NCBI GenBank assembly: GCA_003255025.1
Contig: QANY01005731.1
Coordinates: 567,019-631,018 of the forward strand
Direction: 5' to 3'
DNA length: 64,000 nucleotides
Source: Datisca glomerata
Taxonomy: Eukaryota; Streptophyta; Magnoliopsida; Cucurbitales; Datiscaceae
Shown: one piece after another, positions 48,604 to 59,353 of the stretch
Layout of the letters: every line of letters begins with the position of its first letter
Numbering within the stretch: the first letter of the stretch is position 1
Position numbers and translations under genes: made by a program
The notes under the pieces: model-generated
What the model saw: only the letters and a program-made list of their open reading frames with translations
Told to the model about the DNA's origin: nothing
Database searches by the model: none

Positions 48604-49780
48604 GTGAATTTTTGCATGGACAACAAGATCAAGATGGAGTCTAGGCCCCACGCCTCAAAGAAGACAATTAAAAGGGAGTCATCGACTCCACAATTGGCCC
48701 TTCTGACCCAAATCAAAGAAGAGCCTTCTGCTCTGAAAAATACCCAAGTGACAATACTAGAGTCCATCAGGCCCAACTACCAATGTGCACTAGTCAACCA
48801 ATTTGACCCATTTACAGTCTCGGAACCCTTTGACCCACAATTGATCATCAACCAACCAATCATCAATTACAAAATGACTTCTCCTTATCACAGGAAAACC
48901 CCCAGTAAAAATTTGTTTTACATAGAACCTCCATTTGCTTATATAAAAAGTCTAATTGAAATAGCGAAAGCTCATTTCCTTCCTGATTCTCATTTTGTCC
49001 CTGGACATATAGATAAAACTCTCAGTTTCTATAGAGATATTCTCTTAGAGACAAAATCAATAAATATCAAACCAATAAACAATTTAGAAGGGGGGATCCT
49101 TTATCATTCATTTTACATTCTAAAAATAATAACCATGGAGGAATGAAACATCCATCCTTCTGGGTTAAAACCCCTTTTAAATAAAAAACAATACAACAAT
49201 TTCTCACTCTTGGTTTTTGAACTTTGATAAGAATTTCAAAGTCAATTTGTCAAAATGGTTTTTAAGATGGTGGTCAATCCACGGACCTATCTTTGAAATT
49301 TTTCCCAATTGAAAAACAACATAATTTTAACTTATTTTTAAAATTATTTAAACTCTTAACAATTGGGGCTCCTTTTCCCCCAATAATTTATTTCATGAAT
49401 AAATATAAAATTCCATGGATTTTGAAGTGGCAGTATGCTATCAAAGATGAAATTCTCACCAGACAATACCACGTTAAATGATAGGACAAGTTCAGTACCC
49501 TAAAATATCTGCTGCCATAAATGATGAGTTTATAAAAACTCAACCACAATTGAAATTACTCAAACCACCTCTAATGGCCCCCTTAAAAATTAAGGAGCCC
49601 AACAGCCAGAATCAACAAGAAAACCAATCTAAACCATCAAATTCTTCTCGAGAATCAAAGCCTACATCAAAACCTTCCCTAAAAGGAAAGACCAAGGCTA
49701 CAAAGTCAAAATACAAGCAGGAGTTAATAAAAATGATGCTCATTCTGCTTTTGAGTTCTTAGAAGAATCGAATCACCTAA
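48604..49780 (+). pseudogene. Copy A last ORF, in the transactivator/viroplasmin position
   Basis: Three overlapping open pieces (48604-49146, 49293-49481, 49478-49762) read as one protein of roughly 380 residues. It has a basic N-part, a P-Y-H-R-K-T-P-S-K block, a W-F-L-R-W-W-S-I-H-G-P block, F-P-P-I-I-Y-F, and I-P-W-I-L-K-W-Q-Y-A, then a Lys/Ser/Pro-rich end. The position after RNase H is where caulimovirids encode the inclusion-body/translation transactivator protein. I do not see a recognised domain, so that role is inferred from position only. Copies B, C and D carry the same ORF. Confidence 0.6.
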
Positions 49781-50258
49781 TTAAAAATTAAAAGAGTCAA
49801 TTGTCCAAGACTCCCTCTTAACAATTAAAGGGAAAATCACATGTTCTCACTCTCTCCTAGTGGGCCCATGATCCCTTTCATGATTCACAGGACCCGTACG
49901 ACAGTGTAAATCTCAATGGTGATGAATAGAAGAAAATAATTCACCTTTGATAAAATGCCAATAAAAGGGACCAAATAATTTGAAGATATGTTACGACCAG
50001 AGCACAATTCAAGGATTAATAATAGTATCTCCACCAGAATGAAACAACGACCAAGACACGAAGACAAGATAACAATTATCAAAGATCTTTGTATTTTTTT
50101 CATTTTGTAATAATTGTACTAGTTGTCCAAAAATTTGGTAACTATTTATACTTTTTACTGTTCTTAGTCAAAAGTAGAAATGTAAAATGTTTTTACTTTT
50201 GTAAAATAGAATAGTTCAGGTAAGTGATGGGTTCCCGGTGAACTCCACTTTTATTGGC

Positions 50259-50266
50259 TATAAATA
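50259..50266 (+). promoter_or_regulatory. Copy A pregenomic RNA TATA box
   Basis: TATAAATA, about 85 bases before an AATAAA signal. The same box is in copy B (minus, 51137-51144) and copy C (minus, 56127-56134). Its position after the last ORF is that of the caulimovirid genomic RNA promoter. Confidence 0.75.
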
Positions 50267-50342
50267 GGTAGCCCTCTCCCATTTATTCTTCAGAACTCAC
50301 TTTTAACTTTTAAACTATTTGAAAGAAAAACTTGTTTTGTGA

Positions 50343-50348
50343 AATAAA
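50343..50348 (+). terminator. Copy A polyadenylation signal
   Basis: AATAAA in the context GAAATAAAGC, downstream of the TATA box as in terminally redundant pregenomic RNAs. Conserved in copy C (minus, 56045-56050); copy B has AACAAA. Confidence 0.65.
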
Positions 50349-50562
50349 GCTTTCTTCTTCTCCCTCTTCTATAAATCTTTCTTCTTCTTTTTTATTCAAC
50401 ATTAATTAGTGAGCGGGAGCACTAATTAATCGTTGCCAATAATTATTGTTTGTGTAAGTTTTAATCTTACAATATAATACAAATTTACTGCTTTTGTGCT
50501 CAATTCTTTCATCTTAATACCCCCTCTCTAATTGTTGAAAAAATACTTGATTCTGCATATTT

Positions 50563-50575
50563 TGGTATCAAAGCC
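50563..50575 (+). other. Pararetroviral primer-binding site (initiator tRNA-Met)
   Basis: TGGTATCAAAGCC differs at one base from the complement of plant initiator tRNA-Met 3' end (TGGTATCAGAGCC). This is the minus-strand DNA primer site of caulimovirids and marks position 1 of the viral genome map. Confidence 0.85.
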
Positions 50576-50866
50576 AAACCTGGTGGGAATAATTAATGTT
50601 TCTACTTCAATTTCTGCATAATTAAACTGTTCACCACCCATTATGGCTGGTTATTGTTATTATTGTTTGTTAATTATTTACATGAATAATTGCTTATATC
50701 TAATCTCACTCTCCGCCCAAGTGGCTGGTTATTCTTACAATTGATTGTTTCTCTTTATTTTTTATTTTTCTAATATGTGCATCTGTTTTATCAGATGCTG
50801 ACATATCAGCTTCTATTTGGTTAGCTTCAGGTACCTCAATAAGACCTCTTAGAGATGTAAATCCTC
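50576..50866 (+). mobile_element. Second viral leader, start of a tandem unit, cut at an inversion
   Basis: Matches the start of copy A, including the AUG-less ORF up to P-L-R-D-V-N-P, then stops at about 50866, where copy B begins in inverted orientation. Here the frame in front of the ORF stays open further upstream (hydrophobic W-L-V-I-L-T-I-D stretch) without any ATG. Confidence 0.8.
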
Positions 50867-51594
50867 GCCTGAGAGATGAGGGTGTTAAGATGCAAGAATT
50901 GAGCACAAAAATAGTAAATCTGTATTATAGTGTAAGATTAAAAACTTATACAAACAGTAATTGTTTGTAACAATTAATTAATGCTCCTGCTCACTAATTA
51001 ATGTTGAAGAAAAAAGAAGGAGAAAGATTTATAGAAGAGGGAGAAGAAGCAAGCTTTGTTTCACAAAATAAGTTTTTCTCTCAAATAGTTTAAGAGTTGA
51101 AAACGAGTTCTGAAGAATAAATGAGAGAGAGCTACCTATTTATAACCAAGGAAAGTGGAGTTCACCGGGAACCCATCATTTATCTGAACTATTCTATTCT
51201 ACAAAAATAAAAATATTTTATATTTCTACTTTTGTTTACTTTTGACTAAAAATAATAAAAGCATAAATAGTTGCCTAATCATTTGAGAACTAGTACAATT
51301 ATTACAGAAAATGACAAATTACAAAGATTCCTTGATAATTGTAATATTGGATTCTTGCGTCTTCATCATTGTGTCTTGAAAAGACTCATTGTGACTATTG
51401 TTGCTTTATGTTGGTGGAGCCACTGTTGTTGTTCCTTGATAATTGCTATCTTGGATTTTAGTGTTTTCATTACTGTTATCTTGAAAGCCATTATGACTTT
51501 GCAGAGACACTATTGCTATGGATTGATAATTGGGTATCATTATAGCCGTTGCATTGGAGGACTGTTATGATATATCTTCAAGATTACTTGATTC

Positions 51595-52880
51595 TTTGAT
51601 TTTGATTACTCCAAATATAGGCATTTCGCTAAAGGTGAATTATTTCTCTTTACTACTAAGACTAATGTTGTCAAATAGGTCCTTTAGTGGTTGAAGGGTA
51701 ATATTTCTAGATGATTGGCCTTTTTGGATTTTTGGTTTGATTGTGAGACTTGACCCTTCAGGTTATCTAGAATCAGAATCGTCATTGTCTTTCAAAATGA
51801 GATGTATTTTCTTTTGGATCAATTTTTTCTCTAATTCAGATTATGGCTCTGTGACTTTTGATTTACCCTTTGAAGAGGGTTTGGATAAATTTAGACTGGA
51901 TAGTTTGATTTGTGGAGCTAGGTAAATGGGCTCACTAGTCTTTAATGCAGATTGGATAAAAGAATTTTCTAGTCTCATAATGGGATGAACACTTGCAAAT
52001 TCATAATTGATGGATGTAATAATTTTTTGGGTATTCAACTTATCTCACCATTAAACATAATACTCTCTGGTGAGAATTTCATTTTCAACCGAGTATTTCC
52101 ATTTCAAAATTCAAGGTATTTTGTATTTTATCAGAAAATAAATTATTTAGAGAAAGGAGACCTCAATTGGTGAGAGCTTGTAAACCTTTAAAAATAAATT
52201 GAAATATTGTTGTAAATCAATTGAAAAAAATTCTAAGGTAAGACCATGAATGGAGCACCATTTTAAGAACCAATTTAGAAATTGATTTAGAAATTGTTAT
52301 CAAAATTTAAAAACCAAAACTGATAAAAATCACTATTTTGATGCAAGAAAATCCTGGGCTATGCATCAATATAGTCAAAATAATTATATTATCTTTTATT
52401 TGAAAGCATTTTTGAACTTGAAGGATGGATTCTCCAATCCTCCATAATTATGATTCTGAAGATAGACAAAGAATGGTAAATGATTCTTTCCTCAGAATTT
52501 CTGATTGGTCTAATTTTTTATGGGTTCTGTTTCTAAGAGAAATTCTCAGTAGAAATAGAGATTTTTTCTATTGTGTCCAGGGACATAGTGGAATTTAGGA
52601 ATGAAATGAGATTTGACAAATTGAGCAGAATCCTTCAAATGAGCAAATGAATGCTCAATATGAAAGAGATTTTCGCTGGCCATTTTTTGAAAATCAAATG
52701 ATGATTTCTTGTATTTTGAAATTGATTGGGCATCAAAGGATATCGAGAATGGGTCAAATTGGTTGATCAGAGTTGACTGGTGATTAGGTCTGTTGGACCC
52801 AAGTATTATTGATTGAGCTTGGTTAAGAGTAGAAGACTCCTCTTTGGTTTGAGTTTAAGGGTCAATTATTGAGTCAAAGA
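51595..52880 (-). pseudogene. Copy B last ORF (transactivator position), degraded
   Basis: The segment after AlkB matches copy A in order: R-P-N-H-Q-S-T-L-I-N-Q-F-D-P-F near 52760, H-F-I-P-K-F-H-Y-V-P-G-H near 52600, then a region with many stops, and a C-terminal open part 51841-52038 with Lys/Ser-rich end. Similarity to A begins within about 60 bases of the AlkB stop codon. Confidence 0.65.
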
Positions 52881-52909
52881 CTCTTCTATTGTTGAACCAT
52901 TCATCATTT

Positions 52910-53395
52910 TCACATGTTTTTTAAAGTGATGCCGATTCTTCTGGTTAAGGATTCTACAGCATGCCTATGACCTTTTTGAAATCCATCAGGCATGATGAAG
53001 AAAGTTCCTTCCAGCATAAAAAATTCTTTCATTGTTTTGTCTGAAAATTCAATTTTGAAAATTGCTTGTCCTAATAAGTTTACAGTTAAAATTTTGCTGT
53101 TATCATAACAAATTTCATTATCTTTGTGAAAACCTATTTTTTCACCTTTTTCGTACAATTGAATTTGTTGCATTGAAGTCATGCTTCAACCCAACATATT
53201 CTAAAATTTTATTTAATGTATTAATCCAGTCATTTCTTGGATATTCAAATCCATTATGACCATAGTCAATGAATGAGGATTTTGAACAAAATGCGGCTGC
53301 ACTGCCATTGTGCTTCTTAATTTTGAAAGAATTTTTATTAAGTATTCTAGGTTCTACCTTTCCAAATTCTAAGAGGTCAAATTCCTCTATTGGAA
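52910..53395 (-). pseudogene. Viral-type AlkB (2OG/Fe(II) dioxygenase) domain in copy B, frameshifted
   Basis: AlkB proteins remove methyl groups from nucleic acid using Fe(II) and 2-oxoglutarate; in plant RNA viruses the domain is part of the replication polyprotein or P1. Here it spans two overlapping minus-strand frames. The N-part (end of 53142-53636) has A-A-F-C-S-K, D-Y-G-H-N-G, and N-D-W-I-N. The C-part (52910-53182) has I-Q-L-Y-E-K-G-E-K-I-G-F-H-K-D-N-E, C-Y-D-N-S-K-I-L-T-V-N-L, M-P-D-G-F-Q-K, and H-R-H-A-V, ending R-R-I-G-I-T-L-K. Iron ligands are His (53126-53128), Asp (53120-53122) and, 55 codons later, His (52961-52963); Arg codons at 52937-52942 fit the 2OG-binding Arg. A single frameshift lies in the overlap 53142-53182. 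The ending T-L-K replaces the usual T-F-R. The wording is like flexivirus AlkB, not like a plant ALKBH gene, and no introns are seen. Confidence 0.85.
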
Positions 53396-54110
53396 AATTC
53401 TGGAATGATACCCTATAAAATATTACAAGTAAGAGAATCAGACATTTAATCATTAATATATTGGATAAATTAAATATTAAAATCAGTATTGCTAAGAATG
53501 GGTTATTACCTAGCAAAAATTTTGGAATTAATTTCAAAACATGTTTTGTAGACTTATTAATCAAAATAAATTGTATGATTTGATCAATTATTTTAATAAT
53601 GAAATAATAAATTTCAAATTCTAGAAATCTATTCATAAATTTTGTAGAGATAATTAAATTATTTTGTTTTATTGTCTTCGAAACAATTTAAAGTATTTTC
53701 AATATTGTTTAACATATTGGCTAATGCAAACAATCAAGAAATGCAACTAGTATCGTCTAATAAGTATTATTAATGCAATCAATCGAGAAATTAGTAAATC
53801 TATTAAAAAATTTAATCATTATATTCTGAAATTTACTTGGAGTAAATCTAAGATCAAATGAAATTATTTTTCATTTATAATGATAAAATATAATCTTGTA
53901 TTTCTCAGTCTTATTTATCTGGATTTACCAACATTCAGATTTTATGCTAAACTCAGAGGATACATCAGTATTTCTAAGTATGTTGATTAAATCCCTTCTA
54001 TTTGATATTGAATATTTTATTCATTCCAACATTTGTTAAGGGGCTTACAATTAATTACTAAACAAGGAACTTCTCGTTTAATGATTTGATTTTGAAAAGC
54101 ATGCTCTTTA
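53396..54110 (-). pseudogene. Copy B reverse transcriptase, heavily decayed
   Basis: L-V-I-N-C-K-P-L-N is readable near 54040. The palm region is shredded; the Y-I-D-D box has become C-I-N-N near 53740. F-L-E-F-E-I near 53615 corresponds to F-L-G-F-E-I of copy A, followed by faint similarity through the connection domain. RNase H catalytic blocks present in A and C are not found before AlkB begins. The high A/T content makes the 53430-53636 frame look hydrophobic, but this is not a membrane protein. Confidence 0.7.
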
Positions 54111-54181
54111 ATTTTGTCTTGTAGAAAATATAATTATTTTCTCTTACAAGAAATTAAGTTTATGGAATTAAAAACAGAATT

Positions 54182-54535
54182 TTATTTCAAGGTCTTCAAT
54201 TTCTCATTCTGAGAAAAAAGAAAGAAAATTGAATTTACAGGTTCATTCAAGGGATAAGTAATTATCCCATCATACTCTGTGGTAAAAGGATACAACAGAG
54301 AAATGAATGGTAAACCTAAAATAATTTTGTCAACCATATTTTTTACTAAGAGAAACGATGTTTCAAAACATACATCGTCTTGGCAAATATGAACTTTGAG
54401 GATTTCATAATTGATATGCATACGAGTACCATTCGCAGAGGACAAAAATTATTTTATCTTCTTGAAGTACTTGGTCAGAACTAGTCATTCTTACATACAA
54501 TTCAAATCTGCTCCTCAATAAAAAAGAGTCATTGT
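54182..54535 (-). pseudogene. Copy B aspartic protease
   Basis: Open part 54182-54445 has H-I-N-Y-E, K-I-I-L-G-L-P-F-I, and L-L-Y-P-F-T-T-E-Y-D-G-I, the part deleted in copy A. Upstream, the active-site Asp codon reads TAT (54518-54520) and the next codon is a stop. Confidence 0.8.
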
Positions 54536-55165
54536 CATGAAATCATAATCTTAAATAATTATTCTGACCATTATGTTGCCATTTTTTTATTTTGATGTGA
54601 TTAAGTATTTGGATGAAGTTATCATCGTCTCGACTGTTAATAATAGGTTCTCAACCTCATTATCAAAAATCAGTATTTTACTAGGTTCACTAGATTCTTG
54701 TTTATTAATTAAATTCTCTATTTTTAAAAGGTTTAATTCTTCTCTTATTTCCATGTTTGAATTTTTTAATTCTTTTATTTCAAGTTTAATATTTTAATTT
54801 CTTTTTGAAGTATCTGTAAGTTCACTTTTTTTCTTTTCTTTTATCCCTATTGAATTTTTCAAGGGTTTGCGAAAGGCTTGCAATATTGATATTAATAGAC
54901 TTAAATTTTTTTTTCTTTAGAATTACTTTCACAAGTCTTTCCAGATATTTCTGTTTTAATTATGGATTTTTAATTTTGCTAATTAAGTTTAACAAGAGGT
55001 TTTCTTGTTCTTCATTTTATTTATCCCTACACCCCATAGTGATGTTAGAAGAATCACTGTCGGAAGTTATAGAGTTATATTTAGAGCATTCAGGTGATTC
55101 AAATTCTTCTAAACTTTCACTACAGTCTCATAATAATCTATTTATAAATCTTGCATCTCGGGATT
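54536..55165 (-). pseudogene. Copy B coat protein C-terminal region
   Basis: Corresponds to copy A 46200-46770: I-D-Y-Y-E, an acidic Ser-rich part, then the Lys/Glu/Leu-rich coiled-coil-like stretch. The zinc knuckle and everything before it are missing because of the deletion that joins this part to the leader. Confidence 0.7.
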
Positions 55166-55345
55166 TACATCTTTAAGAGGTCTTACTGAGGTACCTGAAA
55201 CTAACCAAATAATAGCTGATACGTCAGCTTCTGATAAAACAGATTCACATATTAGAAAAATAAATAATACAGAAAAATAATCAACTGTAAGAATAACCAG
55301 TCACTTGGACGGAGAATGAGAATAGATATAAGTAATTATTCATGT
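55166..55345 (-). mobile_element. Copy B leader and AUG-less ORF fragment
   Basis: On the minus strand it reads through the leader into S-A-S-I-x-W-L...P-L-K-D-V-N-P and then joins coat protein sequence. Similar in length and content to the leader at 50670-50864. It meets fragment D head-on at about 55345. Confidence 0.75.
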
Positions 55346-55760
55346 AATATTTGATATTAAGTTTATTAAAGGCATTGATAATTCAGTTCCTGACTTCTTG
55401 ACCCGTGAATTTTTGCAGGGGCAACAAGATCAAGATGGGGTCTAGGCTTCAGGCCTCTAAGAAGACAATTAAAGGGGAGTCCTCGACTCCACAATTGGCT
55501 CTTCTGGCCCAAATCAAAGAAGACCCTTCTGCTCTGAAAAATACCTAAATGACAATACTAAGGTCCATCAGGCCCAACTACCAATCTACACTAGTCAACC
55601 AATTTGACCCATTTGTAGTCTACAAGCACTTTGACCCACAATTAGTCATCAACCAACCAATCGCCAATTATAAAAGGTCTTCTCCTTATCACAGGAAAAC
55701 CCCCAGTAAAAAATTGTTTTACATAGAACCTCCATTTGCTAATCTAAAAAGCCCAATTGA
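55346..55760 (+). mobile_element. Pararetrovirus fragment D: end of RNase H and start of last ORF
   Basis: Plus-strand match to copy A 48549-48965 with few differences (V-P-D-F-L-T-R-E-F-L-Q-G, then Q-S-T-L-V-N-Q-F-D-P-F). The open frame 55549-55830 starts in the last ORF and runs past the junction into unrelated sequence. It is flanked by inverted viral sequence on both sides. Confidence 0.85.
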
Positions 55761-55783
55761 GAGGGGTATTCCCCACCAAGTTT

Positions 55784-55796
55784 GGCTCTGTTACCA
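55784..55796 (-). other. Copy C primer-binding site
   Basis: On the minus strand TGGTAACAGAGCC, one mismatch to the initiator tRNA-Met complement and a different mismatch from the one in copy A. It lies just inside the junction with fragment D. Confidence 0.8.
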
Positions 55797-56699
55797 AAGG
55801 ATACAGATCAAGTATAATTTAAGCAATTAGAGTGAGGGTAATAAGATGTAAGAATTGAGCACAAAAACAGTAAATCTATTTTAAAGTGTAAGATTAAACA
55901 GTAAAAAGTGATGTATTGAGGTGCAAGATTCAAAACTTACACATCCAGCTTTATTGGCAATGATTAATTAGTGATTCCTCTCACTAATTAATGTTGAAGG
56001 AAAAAGAAGAAGAAAGATTTACAGAAGAAGGGGAAGAAGAAAGCTTTATTTCACAAAACAAGTTTTAGCTCTCAAATAGTTAAGAGTTGAAAATGAGTTC
56101 TCAAGAACAAATGGGAGAGGGCTACCTATTTATAGCCAAGGAAAGTGGAGTTCATTAGAAATCCATATCTTACTTGAACTATTTTATTTTACAAAAATTA
56201 AAACATTTTACATTTCTACTTTTGACTAACAACAGTAAAAAGTATAAATAGTTGCCTAATTTTTTGACTAGTACAATTATTACAAATGACAAATTACAAA
56301 GATCTTTGATAATTGCTATCTTTGTTTTCGTGTCTTGGTCGTTGATTCATTCTGGTGGAGATACTGTTATTGATCCTTGCGTTGTGCTCTGGTCATAACA
56401 TATCTTCAAATTATTTGGCCCTTTTTGTTGGCATTTTTTCAATGGTGAATTATTTTCTTATATTCATCACCACTAAGATTTACACTATCGACGGGTCTTG
56501 TGAATCCTGAAAAGGATCATGGGCCCACTGGGGGAGATTGCGAACATGTGATTTCCCTTTAATTATTGAGAGGGAGTCTTAGAAGATTGACTCTTTTCAT
56601 TTTTAATTGGGTAATTCGATTCTTCTGAGGACTCAGAGTCATAATCTGTATTGTCTTCAAGAAGAAGGAGCATCCTTTGTATTAACTCCTACTTTGATT

Positions 56700-57860
56700 T
56701 CGACTTTTTAGCCTTGGTCTTTCCTTTTAGGGAAGGTTTTAATGTAGGCTTTGATCCTCGAGAAGAATTTGATGATTCAGATTGGTTTTCTTGTGGATTC
56801 TAGTTGTCGGGCTCCTTAATTTTTAGGAGGGCCATTGGAGGTGGTTTGTGTAATTTCAATTGTGGGTGAGTTTTTGTAAACTCATCATGCATGGCAACGG
56901 ATATTTTTAGGGTACTAAACTTGTCCCACCATTTAACGTAGTATTGTCTGATGAGGATTTCATCTTCGATAGCATACTGCCACTTCAGAATCCATGGAAT
57001 TTTATATTTATTCATGAAATAAATTATTGAGGGAAATGGAGCCTCAATTGTTGAGGGTTTAAGTAAACAAATAAGTTAAAATTCTGTCGTATTTCAATTG
57101 GAAAAATTTCAAAGATAGGACCGTGGATTGACCACCATCTTAACAACCATTTTGGAAAATTGGCTTTGAAAATCTTATAAAGTTCAAAAAACCAAGAGTG
57201 AGAAAATTCACTATTTTGATGTAAGAAAATTATTTGCCAAGCATCAATACAGTCAAAATAGTTGTATTATTTTATCTAAAGGGGTTTTAACCGTGAAGGA
57301 TGGATGTTCCATTCCTTCATGGGTATTATTTTTAGAATGTAGAATGAATGATACATGATCTTCCTTTCTGAACTGTTTATTGGTTTGATATTTATTGATT
57401 TTGTCTCTAAGAGAATATCTATGTAGAAACTGAGGGTTTTATCTTCATGTCTAGGAACAAAATGAGATTTAGGAAGGAAATGAGCTATCGTTATTTCAAT
57501 TTGGATTTTTAGATTAGCAAATGGAGGTTCTATGTAAAACTGATTTTTACTGTGGGTTTTCCTGTGATAATGATAAGACCTTTTGTAATTGGCGATTGGT
57601 TGGTTGATGACCAATTGTGGGTCAAAGTGCTTGTAGACTGCAAATGGGTCAAATTGGTTGACTAGTGTAGATTGATAGTTGGGCCTGATGGATCCTAGTA
57701 TTGTCATTTATGTATTTTTTAGAGCAGAAGGGTCTTCTTTGATTTGTGCCAGAAGAGCCAATTGTGGAGTCGATGACTCCCTTTAATTGTCTTCTTAGAG
57801 GCCTGGGGCCTAGACCCCATCTTGATCTTGTTGTCCCTGTAAAAATTCATGGGTCAAGAA
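56700..57860 (-). pseudogene. Copy C last ORF (transactivator position)
   Basis: Open parts are 57276-57707 (R-P-N-Y-Q-S-T-L-V-N-Q-F-D-P-F, A-H-F-L-P-K-S-H-F-V-P) and 56800-57015 (I-P-W-I-L-K-W-Q-Y-A, W-W-D-K-F). Between them are frameshifts around the W-W block. The last part is Lys/Ser-rich as in copy A. Confidence 0.65.
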
Positions 57861-59160
57861 GCCAGGAATTGAATTATCAATGCTTTTAATAAACTTAATA
57901 TCAAAATAAAAAATACTAAGAATAGATTGCCATCGTGCAAAAATCTACTTGGAAGCTATATTTTTAACATCATTTTCTAAAACATATTTTGCATATTTAT
58001 AATTAATTTTTAAAAGAAACTTTTGATTCAACAAGTCATCCTGAAATTTTTGTATGCACAGAACAACTGGATAAGATTTCATTTTTAATTATACTATAAT
58101 TGACTTGGGATTGTGTCAAAGTTCTAGATGTGAACCTAACAATTTGTTCAGGTGATTCTGGAGAGACTTTTTGCAATAAGATACATCCATATCCAAGTTT
58201 AGAGGCATCAATTTGGACAAGTTTAGAAGAATTATTAGTAGAGATGCCAAGACAAGGAAGTGTCTTAACATGTGCCTTAATTCTTTTGATTAAATTAGCA
58301 TGGACAGTTGTCCATGGAAGGGGATTCTCAAGTTATTGTAAAAAACTTATATGTAATTTAAAAATCCTAAAAATATTTGCAACTGTGATTTATCTAGGAT
58401 TTCATTGGAGAATTTGTCAGCAAATTGTATTACTCTATCAATTGGCTTAGTTATAGAATAGTGTATTTCAAATCCTAGGAATCTAACCTTAAATTTGAAA
58501 TAACCTAATTTTATTTGCAGAGATAACTAAATCATTTTATTTTATTATCCTAGCAAATGTTGGTCTATTGATTTAGAGAAAATGAGCACATCATCAATGT
58601 AAACAATTGAGAAATCAGTCAATTGATTAAAAATTTCATTCTTTATGTTTTGAAATTCAATAGGAGCATTTTTAAGACCAAAGGGCATTACATTCCATTC
58701 GTAATGGCCAAATGGAGTTACAAATGTAGTTTTATACTTATCATTTTCATTTATTCGGATTTGCCAGAATTCAGATTTCATATCATACTTAGAGAATACC
58801 ATTGCATCTCCAAGTCTATTATCAAATCCCATTTTATTGGTATTGGATATCTTATCCATTCCAAAACATTATTAATGGGCTTATAATTGATTACTAAATG
58901 AGAACTTCTTGTTCAATTTCACTGTTCTTCTAGACATAAAAGGTCGAGCAGGACCAAAGAGATTTACTCATTCTAATGATATTTTTATTGAAAAGTTCTA
59001 CAATTTTCTTTTTACAGAACTCAAGCATTTCAGAATTCATCTGAATTGGTCTTGCATTTGTTGGGATATTCTTCTCTTCAAATCCCGTAATGTAAGGCAG
59101 ACTGGCAATATGTTGCTTCCTATGTTAGAAAGCATTAGGAATATCAGAACATAATCATTT
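57861..59160 (-). pseudogene. Copy C reverse transcriptase and RNase H
   Basis: The palm is open in 58545-58859: F-S-K-Y-D-M-K-S-E-F-W-Q-I, E-W-N-V-M-P-F-G-L-K-N-A, and Y-I-D-D at 58590-58601 (intact). RNase H follows at 57900-58450 in interrupted frames with the same block order as copy A, ending H-E-F-L-Q-G near 57845. No AlkB-like sequence lies between RNase H and the last ORF. Confidence 0.88.
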
Positions 59161-59353
59161 ACAGATTTTTGTTCAAATATTTTAAATTGTTTTGAAGAAC
59201 AGGATTTTGAAGTTGTTCATCAATTCTCTTGAATTTTAACTCATCCTGTCAAAAACACAACTATTTTTTTACAAGAAATCAATTTAATTTTTATGGAATT
59301 GGAAATTGATTTTTCCTTTAAAGTTTCCAACTTTTCAGTACAAGAAATTAATT

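Larger units (their letters stand above)
43290..50600 (+). mobile_element. Endogenous pararetrovirus (Caulimoviridae-type), copy A
   Basis: A genome-length unit in plus orientation: AUG-less leader ORF, movement protein, coat protein, protease, RT/RNase H, last ORF, promoter, polyadenylation signal and primer site. There are no LTRs and no integrase, which with a 30K-type movement protein separates it from retrotransposons. After the primer site at 50563 the sequence continues into a second leader that matches the start of copy A, as expected for a tandem concatemer or terminally redundant integration. It is inactivated by many stops plus internal deletions in the movement protein and protease. 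The genus is not assigned. Confidence 0.9.
50867..55345 (-). mobile_element. Endogenous pararetrovirus copy B, divergent, with AlkB domain
   Basis: Read on the minus strand from 55345: leader and AUG-less ORF, a direct join to the coat protein C-terminal region (movement protein and most of coat protein deleted), protease, decayed RT, AlkB-like domain, last ORF, TATA box, and the 3' end. It is clearly more diverged from A and C than those are from each other in the RT and last-ORF parts, so it may come from another virus species or lineage. The join near 55170 removes about 2.6 kb relative to copy C. Confidence 0.85.

Noticed and set aside
52910..53395. A host ALKBH gene fragment
   Set aside because: The motif wording is viral, there are no introns, and both flanks are pararetroviral on the same strand.
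53430..53636. Hydrophobic N-terminal stretch that looks like a multi-pass membrane protein fused to AlkB
   Set aside because: It lines up with decayed RT/connection sequence (F-L-E-F-E-I matches copy A). Its Ile/Leu/Phe richness comes from AT-rich codons.
58100..58450. 116-codon plus-strand frame
   Set aside because: It is the antisense of the copy C RNase H region.
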